Source of the DNA: Phycisphaerales bacterium
GTDB taxonomy: Bacteria > Planctomycetota > Phycisphaerae > Phycisphaerales > UBA1924
Direction of reading: 5' to 3'
DNA: 64,000 nt
Assembly: GCA_029260515.1 (NCBI GenBank)
Contig: JAJDDC010000060.1
Location: forward strand, 1 to 64,000
Shown here piece after piece: positions 46,701 to 53,500 of the stretch. Position 1 is the stretch's first letter; each line of letters opens with the position of its first letter. A model generated the notes under the pieces. The model had not been told where the DNA came from and did not search any database. It saw nothing but the letters and a program-made list of their open reading frames with translations. Made by a program: the position numbers and the translations under genes.

Positions 46701-48321
46701 GCTGGTCTCCAGCGTGCAGGGCGCCTCGGGCATCCAGGTCATGGCGACGGGCCTCACGACCTTCGGCGGCCCCGTCGGCGACGGCGCGGGGCGCCTCCGC
46801 TCGCTCGTGACCGATTCGCCGGGCACGACGCTCATCACCAGTGACATCTCGACGCAGCTCGGGATGACCTTCAGCGACGACGTGCTCATCGGCGGCACGC
46901 CGACGCTGCGGACGTACGACACGGGCGGGGCCGGCTCGATCTTCTTCCTCAAGACCGTGAATGCCGACGGCGTCCCCGGGCGGACGCTCACGGTCCTGAC
47001 CGACCTCTCGGGCGTCGGCGTCTTGGACGGGGCCCTGAACTCTAACGTGCCGATCATCCACTTCGTGGGCGACATCGGGACGGCGGTGGGCGGGATGCTC
47101 GCCGAGCTGAACCTCAACTACTCGCTGTCCCTTGGCATCGACGGGCACACGGGCGTGCCCGTGTACGCGACGATCGTGCTGGGCGACGCCGCGGCGTTCC
47201 TGGGCTCGGGCGTCACGCGTGATTTCATGCTCAACGTCGGCTCCCTGAACATGGGGCGTCACGAGAAGATCGGCGTGACCGGCGCGCTGACGCTCAACGC
47301 GCTGGTCTCGGCCCGCCTGGGCGACATCACCGCCGCGGGCGACATGTTCGTGACCACACCTTCGCTGACGATCCTGCTCCGCGACCCGGGCCAGGTGTTC
47401 GACCCGACGACGTTCATGCTCGCCTTCGACGACGGCGTGGACTTCATCTCCGGCGGGACGCAGATCGTCTTCACGACCGGGTCCATCACGCTCGACGGCG
47501 TGGGCGACGACCCGAGTTTCGCAGTCTCGGGCGGCAACGTCACGGTCTCCGAGCCCTTCGAGATCCGCTCGTTCTCCGAGCAGGTCTCGGCGCTGATGGC
47601 GGGGCTGATCGTGCTGGACGTCCGCTCGTTGGGCCCGACAAACACGAACGTCGCCGAGGCGATCGCCGGGGCGGTGCCCCGCGAGAGCCAGTCGGGCACG
47701 ATCTCGCAGGACACGACGGTGGGCCTGGCGGCCCAGGAGGTGCTGCGTGAGCTGGGCATCTACCCGCGTGCGTCGCTGACCGACCCGCGCCTGACAGACG
47801 CCGAGCGGACGGCGCTGCTCGAGGCGGTGCTCGAGGCGATGCTGGGCATGGCTGTGTACAACGACCTGCCGGGCGACACCGAGTCGGAGATCACCGAGGT
47901 CACGGTGGACCGCCTGGAGCTTGAGCTGGTCGAGGACATCCTGGCCGACTACCGGGCGTTGTTCCGGGGCGAGGGTGTGGACCCGGAGACGGGCGAGACG
48001 GTGGTCGTGGACCGGCGCTCGCACATCCGCGACACGCTCTCGGAGGCGGTCATCCTCTACTTCGAGACGCTCGAGACGGACACGTTCGATCCCGACGAGT
48101 TCATGGCGTTCCTCGAGGACCAGGGCGAGCAGACCGCCGAGGCCCTGGGGTACGTCCGCGAGCTGCGTCGCCTGTTCGGGCGGATCCGTCTGCTCGGTCT
48201 GTCGTCTCGCGAGGTCGCGGGGGTGAAGAGCGCCCTGTTCGGCGCGGTCCGCCCGGGCGACCTGACGACGACGCAGATCGAGGCGCTGATCGACCCGTCC
48301 ACGCAGGCGCCGGTCGAGTAG
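37744..48321 (+). CDS. giant TpsA exoprotein with filamentous haemagglutinin N-terminal domain
   Basis: The 3525-aa product is the likely cargo of the upstream TpsB. It starts at ATG 37744 (GGAGG upstream) with a signal peptide ending near H-A-V-A-G (31-35). The secretion domain (about 40-300) has N-I-x-S-W-E-T-V-R-F-L-Q-P, V-L-N-R-I and N-P-A-G-I (115-119), the NPxGI motif of the family. The body is a Gly/Thr/Ala-rich beta-helix with two tandem repeats of 170 aa (about 1060-1380) and three of 163-164 aa (about 1391-1840). The last 250 residues (from about 3272) change abruptly to charged alpha-helical sequence. Very few Cys. Probably an adhesin or surface filament. Confidence 0.88.
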   Translation: MRARELMRAAGRAIGCRGAIGAALLAGGATHAVAGPEGEDVVSGWAEFYRDGVFTYIYVSDMAIIQYDAFNIESWETVRFLQPSEFSRVLNRIDSAMPTFINGTLEANGQVFFVNPAGIYFGGGAVVDVGGIYAAAGHVSDADFAAGINNFTGLQGEVVNHGTIRSSGSVAMLGRRVANFGQVIADDVVTMAAGDEVLIGERDGHVFARVTGSGLNTGGPATQMGVENAGTIRSGGQVILGVGDHFALALFDTSEIYAQAVDIHGRNGSHISVAGKIDVTGETGGRVHVLGDYIEIDNATIDASGELGGGTIRIGGDYQGDGYLWRAKATWIGQNALLRADAITQGDGGAIVVWADGATGFAGTISAKGGLLGGDGGFAEVSGKGWLSFNGGVDLTAAFGDKGTLLLDPTNIRIFDGPAGSGDVDSSATNADFIFGAADADPGDMETSIANADIVTLLDTTDLILQANNDILIEGSIDASGNAGDHSLSLNAGRSVVISDNVSIFLRGAFTATVNDIMANADRGVGAGAFTMGANSVINTTFGAADGAITVTSQDGRTGAELAGDFTLGTLNAGTGAIYLTVEGDDGSASFLSAAGGASLTGGLVELNNAMVGGDLGSGASALSISTPLFAAATSGDAFLSFSGATTIGAIDSTTGVSSTGGSVSIVSDSLLTLDESVSIATDNESITLDVADLDIDVVGGALVTTNGGTGRSIIITGGGGTIDMASGLGTGLVLSAKEIRALLAPTLQFGDGSTTLLSVGDVVLTDYTGADVVMRATGAGGAIDFTPSGATTLEFVSLDAQSAGGITFGANVSGIHASAGGTLTLDAGAGGILLPGGVFTLGMAGTTTTLASGVTSATGALTLEGMVGIDNIAAPSLSIITVLGTTINGTLDANGADLTLVAGGLLDVTGMLVTDGGALALLAGDLSIAGSINAGAGGVSITSTNGIELGVASGGGGVMVIDNTELSKISGGSLTIGSGITPSIRVEGVDGAALGGDVLAGFGTGAIMLVGDVVTFEGAASVFSNLEVTAATSSTISVNLTTETGGMVFTSPDLSIGGGLMVTSAGELMMGDVTLTGVGGTVTLASGGGMGVTMGGVTSTMGSGLTVNSAAGISAGAIDLGAGALVANVDQGADDSTTSDFDAITAASVSVVAANAATLNFNGLITTTAGGVTLDALAGGDINITSGGIDATGGAIDLTAMTTAIAAGLTANTHGISVTGDLSIGQGLTLNAMGGAIGVTGGVSLTGAGGTVTLTSADTFGITTGSITSTMDSSLTINSGDAVTLGAIDLGAGALLANIDQGAAGATTSSFGSVAAGSVSILAANDATLDFGGLISSTAGVVTINSGAGGAININAGGIDAAGGAVTLTGSTTLLADIVSAGESVTFVGDLTLGGAGARSITITGGGAGDLIDMQGGLFALAGQGLTLNAGTGSVNFGDASGDGVGQGGMALGDVLVSNATTVTINAGLFTAESFSAGVGGTVGTVDFGEATGLVTLTGANGSGHALEIDAATLITLAHAVNSTGAGATVMLSGPVNLNNDLATNSGSITFVNDVTLGGAGTRLVTINSGNAGDTIDFRGNLDAAAGENLTLNAGTGDVTIGDSMAVDVHGGVGALGDVLVTDAGLVTINGSMTANSLSIGVGGTVGTATLNVGTTTLTLLGASGGGYAVFIDAGTQITLNGNIDSQGAGAHVSFDGPTTLGGDIQINAADLGFNGDVLLSGGGTLLLTILNAGVSDSILFAGNLDANAGENLTFDVGIGAITLGDAGTDQIGFAGELGDVLVLNAGAVDVNGAMKAESFTAGTMGTVGSVIFANGPGTLVSTFSGQNAAGYALQLDVTNSLALSQAIRATSMAAGGGAIDANAGAGMITSMGDFDIESTGSLILRSAVMSGGDILVTLDTGSLGGMTGAFEGLDGGDISVSSGGGALALTFNGAIVSDGVAGVELDAMSGGSLLFNAGSSITTTGGAIAGDGSVDLTGAVTLATDLTIDTSAAGASGGDITINNAVNADVAGTRALDLQAGDGVVTVASIGDLNRLDSLTIDAGGGTINFRGLTYAAEGQSYAANLFSVDTLSAPASVLFTGHASQAGDIVFMGGTMALASMHDVTFNAPNGSITLVPITGGPSNSIFLTTSGTATLGGLGTALNPFNEIQITATEINLGGMIFGVGPLSLRPFGAGQAIEVGGLADSGGGVLDLTMGDLAMLGDGFASILIGRSDGTGLMGIHGFTFLDSVSLATSGNILIDGLLATSTAGDTITLGDSVAQSSVITLDVGGATITTNNGGITAYGSLSLAQSSTISTGAGAGSLMVTGVTDAVDAGVQGLTVNTGTGAIDLGRIGGTTTLASLSLSGGDIFLDGIGTSVLQGVNGLVDVTSAGLVTLGGVDYRAGEQMWSSAGGFLAASDLDFTVFTGTGLTIGGGDFTLAGNSFNALTAGQNVSITSAFVGSGAIGETFVVDSNGGVVSLADLGSSGGRLASVEVRGTTVALNDVYTLMQAGATGDQTFVGELTLASTYDSMGGDILFDGNVTGLSTVVANAAGGTMTFTGTNLTAPSWDLMAAFYDFTGSPSVFMEATAGNIAFMGGQIRLLGPSDITFEAISGVSDIILANILGNGTEDLIATATGTIFTNGAGTSAGTGVDTTTLTAEEIELSGAGFWSNIVSLIPYMAGTDVNVAMGTSGTSLDLTAAELNSLMGLDELYIGRLDGTGLMSVGALTLSSYLELQMQGAGGQIEVYGPLSILGGDSVYFRSFDPMLLAGSVTTQGGDFTSDTTVEVSGTASITTGGGDVNVAGHFDGLSDGDGDLTISYGSGAVNFTAGTYGYGSTKRLSSLHLIGDAITLQLARTQGSQTYSGVTTLDSTFGTALADAVNGGITFENDVYVWGDSLVMMGGANQTTFMGDVFGMNTGADVLRINAGPAGFVRFEGGVGTAAKELESLFIDDAVSTTFLGDVYAADQLDITGTAILDASGDADSVLVFCGTDVTFNNALVSSVQGASGIQVMATGLTTFGGPVGDGAGRLRSLVTDSPGTTLITSDISTQLGMTFSDDVLIGGTPTLRTYDTGGAGSIFFLKTVNADGVPGRTLTVLTDLSGVGVLDGALNSNVPIIHFVGDIGTAVGGMLAELNLNYSLSLGIDGHTGVPVYATIVLGDAAAFLGSGVTRDFMLNVGSLNMGRHEKIGVTGALTLNALVSARLGDITAAGDMFVTTPSLTILLRDPGQVFDPTTFMLAFDDGVDFISGGTQIVFTTGSITLDGVGDDPSFAVSGGNVTVSEPFEIRSFSEQVSALMAGLIVLDVRSLGPTNTNVAEAIAGAVPRESQSGTISQDTTVGLAAQEVLRELGIYPRASLTDPRLTDAERTALLEAVLEAMLGMAVYNDLPGDTESEITEVTVDRLELELVEDILADYRALFRGEGVDPETGETVVVDRRSHIRDTLSEAVILYFETLETDTFDPDEFMAFLEDQGEQTAEALGYVRELRRLFGRIRLLGLSSREVAGVKSALFGAVRPGDLTTTQIEALIDPSTQAPVE
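40921..41880 (+). repeat. two tandem 510-bp coding repeats in tpsA
   Basis: D-L-G-A-G-A-L-V-A-N-V-D-Q-G and D-L-G-A-G-A-L-L-A-N-I-D-Q-G (nucleotides 41101 and 41611) lie exactly 510 bp, 170 aa, apart. The surrounding sequence aligns in the same register over most of the unit. Limits are approximate. Confidence 0.7.
41914..43260 (+). repeat. three tandem 489-492-bp coding repeats in tpsA
   Basis: Units begin at D-L-T-L-G-G-A-G (41914), D-V-T-L-G-G-A-G (42406) and D-V-L-L-S-G-G-G (42895). Each then has L-T-L-N-A-G-T-G or similar, G-D-V-L-V and a T-V-G-T/S-V block. The third copy is the most diverged. Confidence 0.65.
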
Positions 48322-48396
48322 TGGGCGCCGGGGCAAGGCGGGTTGCGGTGGCTGACCGCCGGCGGGACGCGCACGAGCGGCCCCGGTTGTGGAGTC

Positions 48397-48426
48397 TTGC
48401 CTGACGCGCGATGGTCGCAATACTCC
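48397..48426 (+). promoter_or_regulatory. candidate promoter of glutamine synthetase
   Basis: TTGCCT (48397-48402), an 18-nt spacer and TACTCC (48421-48426) precede the start at 48485 with a leader of about 52 nt. A GC-rich inverted repeat (TCGGGCCCGGGC..GGGCCCGGG, about 48430-48460) lies in the leader. Confidence 0.35.
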
Positions 48427-48484
48427 CTCTTCGGGCCCGGGCGGGTTGGGCCCGGGGGCGTCAGCACGAAGGGAGTCAGCGGCC

Positions 48485-50680
48485 ATGGACAGGATGAGCG
48501 TCAGGGAGGAGGCGATCGCGACCGCCGCGGAGTGGGAGGTCGTCAACGGGCGGTTCCAGGCGGGGCGCGAGCGGGTGGACGAGATCTACGCCCGCGACGT
48601 GTTCACGCTCCGCGCGATGCGCGAGCGGCTGCCCAAGGAGACCTTCCGGGCCGTCCAGGCGGTCATCGAGCGGGGCGAGGGGCTCGATGCCCACCAGGCC
48701 GACGTCATCGCCGCGGCGATGAAGGACTGGGCCCTGGAGCGCGGCGCGACCCACTACACCCACTGGTTCCACCCGCTGACCGGGCTGACGGCCGAGAAGC
48801 ACGACTCGCTCATCATCCCCGATGGCTCGGGGCACGTGCTGTACGGCCTGTCTGGCAAGGAACTCATCCAGGGCGAGCCTGACGCCTCGAGCTTCCCCTC
48901 GGGCGGCCTGCGGGCGACGTTCGAGGCCCGCGGCTACACCGCCTGGGACGTCACGAGCCCCGCCTTCATCGTCCACGGCGCCAACAGCTCGACCCTGTGC
49001 ATCCCGACCGCCTTCGTCAGCTACAACGGCCAGGCCCTCGACAAAAAGATCCCGCTGCTGCGCTCGATGGACGCGATCTCGGGACAGGCGATGCGGATCC
49101 TCAGGATCTTCGGCTCCGACCAGGGCGTGAGCCGCGTCGAGACGACGCTGGGCACCGAGCAGGAGTACTTCCTGGTCGATCGGAGGCTGTACTTCGCGAG
49201 GCCCGACCTGGTCTCGTGCGAGCGGACGCTCTTCGGCGCCGCCCCCCCCAAGCACCAGCAGCTCGACGACCACTACTTCGGGTCTATCCCCAACCGCGTG
49301 CTCGCGTTCATGGCGGAGGTCGAGGACGAGCTGTACCGCCTTGGCGTGCCGGTCAAGACGCGTCACAACGAGGTGGCCCCGGGCCAGTACGAGCTGGCGC
49401 CGATCTTCGAGAACGCGAACGTCGCGTGCGACCACCAGATGGTCGTGATGGAGACGCTCGACCGCGTCGCGCCGCGGTTCGGCTTCATGGCGCTCGTGCA
49501 CGAGAAACCCTTCGCGGGCATCAACGGCTCGGGCAAGCACAACAACTGGTCCATGTCCACCGACACCGGCGTCAACCTGCTCGACCCGACCGACGAGACA
49601 CACACGAACCTCCAGTTTCTCACGTTCCTGTGCGCCGTTATCCGCGCGGTGCACCTGCACGGCGACCTCATCCGCGCCTCGGTCGCCAGCGCGGGCAACG
49701 ACCATCGCCTGGGCGCCAACGAGGCCCCGCCCGCGATCATCTCAATTTTTCTGGGCGACATGCTCACCGACCTCATCGAGCAGATCGAGAAGGGCGCCCC
49801 AGAGCGGACCAAGGAGGGTGGGCTCCTCACGCTGGGCTCGCGGACGCTCCCCGCGCTGCGGCGCGACCCGGGCGATCGCAACCGGACCAGCCCGTTCGCC
49901 TTCACGGGCAACAAGTTCGAGCTGCGTGCCGTAGGCTCGTCGGCCGCCGTCGCCTGGCCCAACACGGTCATCAACACGATCGTCGCCGAGTCGCTCGACC
50001 ACATCGCGACCGAGCTGGAGAAGCGTCTGGGCGAGGACCGGTCGGCGGACAAGATCCAGTCGAGCGTGCACGAGACGCTCCGCGACGTGATCAAGGCGCA
50101 CAAGGCGATCGTCTTCAACGGCGACAACTACACCCCCGACTGGCACGCCGAGGCCAAGCGCCGCGGCCTGCCCAACCTCCGCGACACCTCGGAGGCCCTG
50201 CCCGCGCTGCGGTCCGACAAATCGGTCGCCCTGTTCGACAAGTACCACGTGCTCTCGCGGTCCGAGCTCGAATCGAGGCTGAACATCTTCAGCGAGAAGT
50301 TCTCGACCCAGTGCCACATCGAGGCGCACTCGATGGCGTCGATCGGTCGGACGATGATCCTGCCCGCGGCGATGGAGCACCAGCGGCGCCTGGCCGAGAC
50401 GGTCGCGGCGACGCAGGGCGCGGGCGTGGACGCCGAGTCGGTGCGTGGCGCGCTCGAAGACTTCGCCGAGCTGGCGGCCCGCTTCCGCGACAAGATCGCG
50501 GTTCTGGAGGAGGTCTGCAGGCACGGCGTCGAGGACCCGGTCGAGCACGCCAGGCACATCTCCGCGGCGGTCCGCCCGGCGATGGACGACCTGCGGGCGA
50601 TAGGCGACGAGCTGGAGCGGTACGTTGCCGACGACCTGTGGCCGCTGCCGAACTACCGGGAGCTTCTCACCATCCGGTGA
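48485..50680 (+). CDS. glnN: type III glutamine synthetase
   Basis: The enzyme makes glutamine from glutamate, ammonia and ATP. The 731-aa length marks the type III class (type I is about 470). Visible GS-III features are [16 protein letters not shown] (a 16-residue N-terminal motif near 97), [16 protein letters not shown] near 222, the signature [14 protein letters not shown], and the ATP-binding [20 protein letters not shown] 48485 is chosen, with GAAGGGAG upstream. Type III enzymes are common in Bacteroidetes and planctomycetes and usually escape adenylylation control. Confidence 0.95.
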   Translation: MDRMSVREEAIATAAEWEVVNGRFQAGRERVDEIYARDVFTLRAMRERLPKETFRAVQAVIERGEGLDAHQADVIAAAMKDWALERGATHYTHWFHPLTGLTAEKHDSLIIPDGSGHVLYGLSGKELIQGEPDASSFPSGGLRATFEARGYTAWDVTSPAFIVHGANSSTLCIPTAFVSYNGQALDKKIPLLRSMDAISGQAMRILRIFGSDQGVSRVETTLGTEQEYFLVDRRLYFARPDLVSCERTLFGAAPPKHQQLDDHYFGSIPNRVLAFMAEVEDELYRLGVPVKTRHNEVAPGQYELAPIFENANVACDHQMVVMETLDRVAPRFGFMALVHEKPFAGINGSGKHNNWSMSTDTGVNLLDPTDETHTNLQFLTFLCAVIRAVHLHGDLIRASVASAGNDHRLGANEAPPAIISIFLGDMLTDLIEQIEKGAPERTKEGGLLTLGSRTLPALRRDPGDRNRTSPFAFTGNKFELRAVGSSAAVAWPNTVINTIVAESLDHIATELEKRLGEDRSADKIQSSVHETLRDVIKAHKAIVFNGDNYTPDWHAEAKRRGLPNLRDTSEALPALRSDKSVALFDKYHVLSRSELESRLNIFSEKFSTQCHIEAHSMASIGRTMILPAAMEHQRRLAETVAATQGAGVDAESVRGALEDFAELAARFRDKIAVLEEVCRHGVEDPVEHARHISAAVRPAMDDLRAIGDELERYVADDLWPLPNYRELLTIR

Positions 50681-50711
50681 GTGTTTGGAGGCGGTCGTCT
50701 GCTGAATGAAC

Positions 50712-50743
50712 AAGGCCCTCGGCAATCGCCGAGGGCCTTTGTC
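50712..50743 (+). terminator. terminator of glnN, probably bidirectional
   Basis: A perfect 12-bp stem AAGGCCCTCGGC / GCCGAGGGCCTT with loop AATC ends in TTT on the plus strand. It lies between glnN and the converging tRNA-Arg and may stop both. Confidence 0.8.
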
Positions 50744-50748
50744 GAAAG

Positions 50749-50822
50749 CACGGGCGGAAGGATTCGAACCCTCAACCTCCTGATCCGTAGTCAGGTGCTC
50801 TATCCAGTTGAGCTACGCCCGC
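50749..50822 (-). tRNA. tRNA-Arg (anticodon ACG)
   Basis: The 74-nt minus-strand gene has acceptor GCGGGCG / CGCCCGT (one G-U pair), D-arm GCTC..GAGC, anticodon stem CCTGA / TCAGG with loop CTACGGA (anticodon ACG) and T-loop GTTCGAAT. A promoter pair lies directly upstream. Confidence 0.95.
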
Positions 50823-50836
50823 GTGTATGACCGGCG

Positions 50837-50865
50837 ACGATACGCCGGGGTCTTCTGGGCGGCAA
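50837..50865 (-). promoter_or_regulatory. promoter of tRNA-Arg
   Basis: On the minus strand TTGCCG (50865-50860), a 17-nt spacer and TATCGT (50842-50837) predict a start about 8 nt before the tRNA. The remaining stretch up to rpsT (50866-51074) shows nothing else I can support. Confidence 0.6.
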
Positions 50866-51074
50866 GTGGGCGGGGGCCCCAGGGGCGCCCGGTGGGACGG
50901 GGGAGTGGGGGCCGGGTGCGGACCGCGGGAGAGGCGGGACGCCGATCTCACCGCCAATCCCACCGCCGGCCCCCGGGTCGGGGTTGATTCGCCGCGTCCG
51001 GCGGCAATGATTGGGGTCCGTGCCCGGGGCCTTGGGAGGCGACCGGCAGGCACGACAGAGCAGCAGAGGATCGA

Positions 51075-51344
51075 ATGGCCCACTCAGCATCGGCGAAGAA
51101 GCGGATCCGTCAGAACGTCACCCGTCGCTCCATCAACCGGTGGCGTCTGCGGGCGATGCGCGAGGCGATCAAGGACTTCAACATCAAGGTCGCCTCGGGC
51201 GACGCCAAGAGCGCGGGCGAGTCGTTCCGCGCCTGCGTGAGCGTCATCGACCGGACCGCCCAGAAGGGCGTGATCCACAAAAACCAGGCCGCCCGCCGCA
51301 AGAGCCGCCTGAACTCGCGCCTCAAGGCCCTGGCGACCAAGTAA
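51075..51344 (+). CDS. rpsT: 30S ribosomal protein S20
   Basis: S20 binds 16S rRNA early in small-subunit assembly. The 89-aa sequence has the standard start M-A-H-S-x-S-A-K-K-R-I-R-Q-N, then R-R-S-I-N-R-W-R-L-R and K-G-V-I-H-K-N-Q-A-A-R-R-K-S-R-L. Ribosome site AGAGGA lies upstream of ATG 51075. It is a monocistronic gene with its own terminator 40 bp after the stop. Confidence 0.96.
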   Translation: MAHSASAKKRIRQNVTRRSINRWRLRAMREAIKDFNIKVASGDAKSAGESFRACVSVIDRTAQKGVIHKNQAARRKSRLNSRLKALATK

Positions 51345-51384
51345 CGCCTCGGCGGACCCGCCCGGCGGACAGATCGAGACTCCG

Positions 51385-51415
51385 ACCCCCGCCGCATCAT
51401 CGGCGGGGGTTTTTT
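51385..51415 (+). terminator. Rho-independent terminator of rpsT
   Basis: A 10-bp stem ACCCCCGCCG / CGGCGGGGGT with loop CATCAT is followed by TTTTT. The distance from the rpsT stop is 40 bp. Confidence 0.92.
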
Positions 51416-51457
51416 GTGCGCGCGCTCGGCGTCGGCGCAGATCGCGCAATCCGGGCG

Positions 51458-51463
51458 TATCCT
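51458..51463 (+). promoter_or_regulatory. -10-like box TATCCT close to the CPBP protease start
   Basis: TATCCT lies 8 nt before ATG 51472 without a ribosome site. A leaderless or nearly leaderless transcript is likely. Confidence 0.35.
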
Positions 51464-51471
51464 CGCGGGCG

Positions 51472-52251
51472 ATGACCACGGACGGTCGAACCAGCCCGGG
51501 CGCGGAGGGCCGCCCACTTGCGCCGCCGAGGGCGGGGTACCTCGAGCTGTCACGTGGGGCGTGGCACTCGCTCTTGTTCGTGCTCCCCCTGATCGCGGTC
51601 TTCGAGATCGGCTCGGCGCTGTACCTGAGCGAGATCGATCGGACGGTCGCGGCCTTCCGCCTGATCGCCCAGGCGTACCAGTCGCTCGGCGCGTACGGCA
51701 TGCACCTGCCTGCGCTGGCCCTGGTCTGCGTGCTGCTGATGCAGCACGCGTTCTCACGCGCGTCCTGGCGGGTCCGTCCGATCGTGCCCGCGGCCATGGT
51801 GGTCGAGGCCGCGGTCTGGACCGCGCCGCTCACGATCGTCGCCCTGGTCCTGGCGCCCGGGCCGGCCGCGGCAACCGACGGGGGTGCAGGGACGGCCGAG
51901 GCGCTCGAGGCGTGGTCGTGGCAGGCGCGCCTGACGATCGCCGTCGGGGCCGGGCTGTACGAGGAACTGCTGTTCCGCATGGCCCTCATCGCCCTGGTCC
52001 ACTTCATCGCCAAGGACCTGGCGGGCATGAAGGAGACGCCGTCGATCCTGCTCGCACTGGTCGTCTCGACGGTCGCGTTCGTCGCGTACCACGACATCGG
52101 GGGCGGGCCGGGGGGGCTCGAGCAGACGGCGTTCCTGGCCATCGCGGGCATGTACTTCGGGTCCCTGTACCTCTCGCGTGGCTTCGGGATCGCGGTCGGT
52201 GTGCACGCCCTGTACGACGTGCTCGCGTTGCTCGTGATCGGGCGGTTCTGA
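51472..52251 (+). CDS. CPBP family intramembrane glutamic endopeptidase
   Basis: CPBP (Abi/CAAX-like) proteins are polytopic membrane proteases. The 259-aa protein shows all three catalytic motifs: E-E-L-L-F-R (E164-E165...R169), F-V-A-Y-H-D (H207) and G-V-H-A-L-Y-D (H245, D249). About seven hydrophobic segments span 32-52, 80-95, 104-128, 155-180, 191-210, 218-235 and 240-258. The substrate is unknown; in other bacteria members process signal peptides, bacteriocins or regulators. It stands alone between rpsT and a small hypothetical gene. Confidence 0.85.
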   Translation: MTTDGRTSPGAEGRPLAPPRAGYLELSRGAWHSLLFVLPLIAVFEIGSALYLSEIDRTVAAFRLIAQAYQSLGAYGMHLPALALVCVLLMQHAFSRASWRVRPIVPAAMVVEAAVWTAPLTIVALVLAPGPAAATDGGAGTAEALEAWSWQARLTIAVGAGLYEELLFRMALIALVHFIAKDLAGMKETPSILLALVVSTVAFVAYHDIGGGPGGLEQTAFLAIAGMYFGSLYLSRGFGIAVGVHALYDVLALLVIGRF

Positions 52252-52493
52252 ACGCCGTCCGACCCGTTTGGGGGGGTGGTCGGGCGTGGACGAGGCGGGT
52301 GATCTGTGCCGAGCCCCGGCCGCGGGCGGGCGGCGGCGTTGTGGACGACGGGGGGCACAAACCTCTATACTCGCAGCGGTGCGAGCCGATGTTGGGCCTG
52401 ATCTGGTCCGGCGCGTGCCGGTCGTGGGGAGAGCGGTCGGCGGTCCCGTGGTGGCGGGGCTGCCCGCGCGGTACACCGGCGGGAGAACTGGCC

Positions 52494-52799
52494 ATGGGCA
52501 TTGATTTCGCGATCGACGAGCTTTACGCGACCGGGTGGACGTCCCTCGATAGTGCCGGGTGCGGGCGTCACGATGACGGGCGGGCGTACCCGACGCCCGA
52601 GACGGTCGGCCGCGAGTTCGAGCAGGCCGGCTACGAGCTCTCGCTCCGCCACATCCAGCTGTTCGACTGTTATCGGGCCGAGTGGCGCGACGCGGGCGGG
52701 GCGGCGGCGGGCGCCGTCGTTGGGCAGACCGATGCCGAGGCAGCGGTGTACGCCCTGAGTCAGTTGCGGCGGGCGATCGCGATCTCTTCGGCCTCCTAG
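52494..52799 (+). CDS. small hypothetical protein
   Basis: This 101-aa acidic protein starts at ATG 52494 with GGGAGA upstream. It reads M-G-I-D-F-A-I-D-E-L-Y-A-T-G-W, then a His/Asp loop (C-G-R-H-D-D-G-R), and ends in a helix with T-D-A-E-A-A-V-Y-A-L. No signal peptide, membrane segment or known domain is seen. The frame is open further upstream, including an in-frame ATG at 52389 that would add 35 residues of non-coding-like composition. A good -10 box (TATACT, 52366-52371) lies 123 nt before the chosen start. Confidence 0.6.
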   Translation: MGIDFAIDELYATGWTSLDSAGCGRHDDGRAYPTPETVGREFEQAGYELSLRHIQLFDCYRAEWRDAGGAAAGAVVGQTDAEAAVYALSQLRRAIAISSAS

Positions 52800-52849
52800 A
52801 CCGAGGCACTCCACGAGCCCGAATGGCCATCCACGGGGGCGGCGCCCAC

Positions 52850-52877
52850 TTGACCCGGGCGGCGTCCGCGATAGGGT
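52850..52877 (+). promoter_or_regulatory. promoter of tRNA-Glu
   Basis: TTGACC (52850-52855), a 16-nt spacer and TAGGGT (52872-52877) predict a start about 19 nt before the tRNA gene. Confidence 0.55.
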
Positions 52878-52902
52878 TGTCCCGGCCCCGAGAGGCCACC
52901 CT

Positions 52903-52977
52903 GGCCCCATCGTCTAGTCTGGTCCAGGACACCAGGTTCTCATCCTGGTAACGGGGGTTCGAATCCCCCTGGGGTCA
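52903..52977 (+). tRNA. tRNA-Glu (anticodon CTC)
   Basis: The 75-nt gene has acceptor GGCCCCA / TGGGGTC with discriminator A, anticodon stem CCAGG / CCTGG with loop TTCTCAT (anticodon CTC) and T-arm GGGGG-TTCGAAT-CCCCC. It begins TCGTCTAG after the acceptor, as most tRNA-Glu do. Confidence 0.95.
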
Positions 52978-52981
52978 CTTC

Positions 52982-53010
52982 CCGCCCGGGACGCACAGCG
53001 TCCCGGGCGG
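52982..53010 (+). terminator. hairpin downstream of tRNA-Glu
   Basis: A perfect 12-bp stem CCGCCCGGGACG / CGTCCCGGGCGG with loop CACAG follows the tRNA by 4 bp. The T-run is weak (TGTCAATTAT). Confidence 0.65.
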
Positions 53011-53100
53011 TGTCAATTATGGCGCCCGAACCGGGGGGGTTGGGGAGATTGCGTGAACCCGGGGGCGGGACGGGCCGATCTGGCTGTCGGGAGGCCCGAC

Positions 53101-53433
53101 ATGAGCGACCCGAGCGGTGGTCCCGGTGGCGATTCGATTTGCTCGAAATACGCCGACGATCCGGACATGATCGAGATCGTGGAGTTGTTCGTGCGCGAGT
53201 TGCCGTCGCGAGTGGATGCGCTGCGCGAGGCATTTACGCGTGACAACCAGGACGCGTTGCGGACGCTGTCGCATCAGCTCAAGGGGGCGGCGCCCGGGTA
53301 CGGCTTCCCGTCGATCGGCGAGTTCGCCGGGAGGCTCGAGGCCACACTGCGGAGCAACGGCGCATCGGGCGAGGCGGTGCGTGGGCAGCTCGAGGACCTC
53401 ATCGCGTTGTGCGAGCGGGCCCGCGCCGCGTAG
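53101..53433 (+). CDS. histidine phosphotransfer (Hpt) domain protein
   Basis: The 110-aa protein is a stand-alone Hpt domain, a relay that passes phosphate between hybrid kinases and response regulators. The phosphorylated His is H58 in L-S-H-Q-L-K-G-A-A-P-G-Y-G (56-68), close to the canonical H-x-L-K-G-x-x. The rest forms a helical bundle. ATG 53101 is preferred over GTG 53053 because GGGAGG lies 6 nt ahead of it. The receiver-GGEEF gene starts 67 bp downstream on the same strand and is the natural candidate for receiving its phosphate. Confidence 0.85.
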   Translation: MSDPSGGPGGDSICSKYADDPDMIEIVELFVRELPSRVDALREAFTRDNQDALRTLSHQLKGAAPGYGFPSIGEFAGRLEATLRSNGASGEAVRGQLEDLIALCERARAA

Positions 53434-53500
53434 CACTCTCTGGATCGGATCGTGTACTCGACAGTGTCGGTAAGTGTGCAGTGATGAAGGGCGTACGCGG

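Noticed and set aside
48355..48484. Sigma-54 promoter for the glutamine synthetase
   Set aside because: No GG-N10-GC pair with TGGC/TTGC spacing could be found.
42166..48546. 2126-aa minus-strand ORF opposite tpsA
   Set aside because: Shadow of the third-position GC bias of tpsA; Arg/His/Asp-rich with no domain.
50866..51074. Overlapping minus-strand ORFs between tRNA-Arg and rpsT
   Set aside because: Both are Pro/Arg-rich frames that run through the tRNA and its promoter, with no ribosome site.
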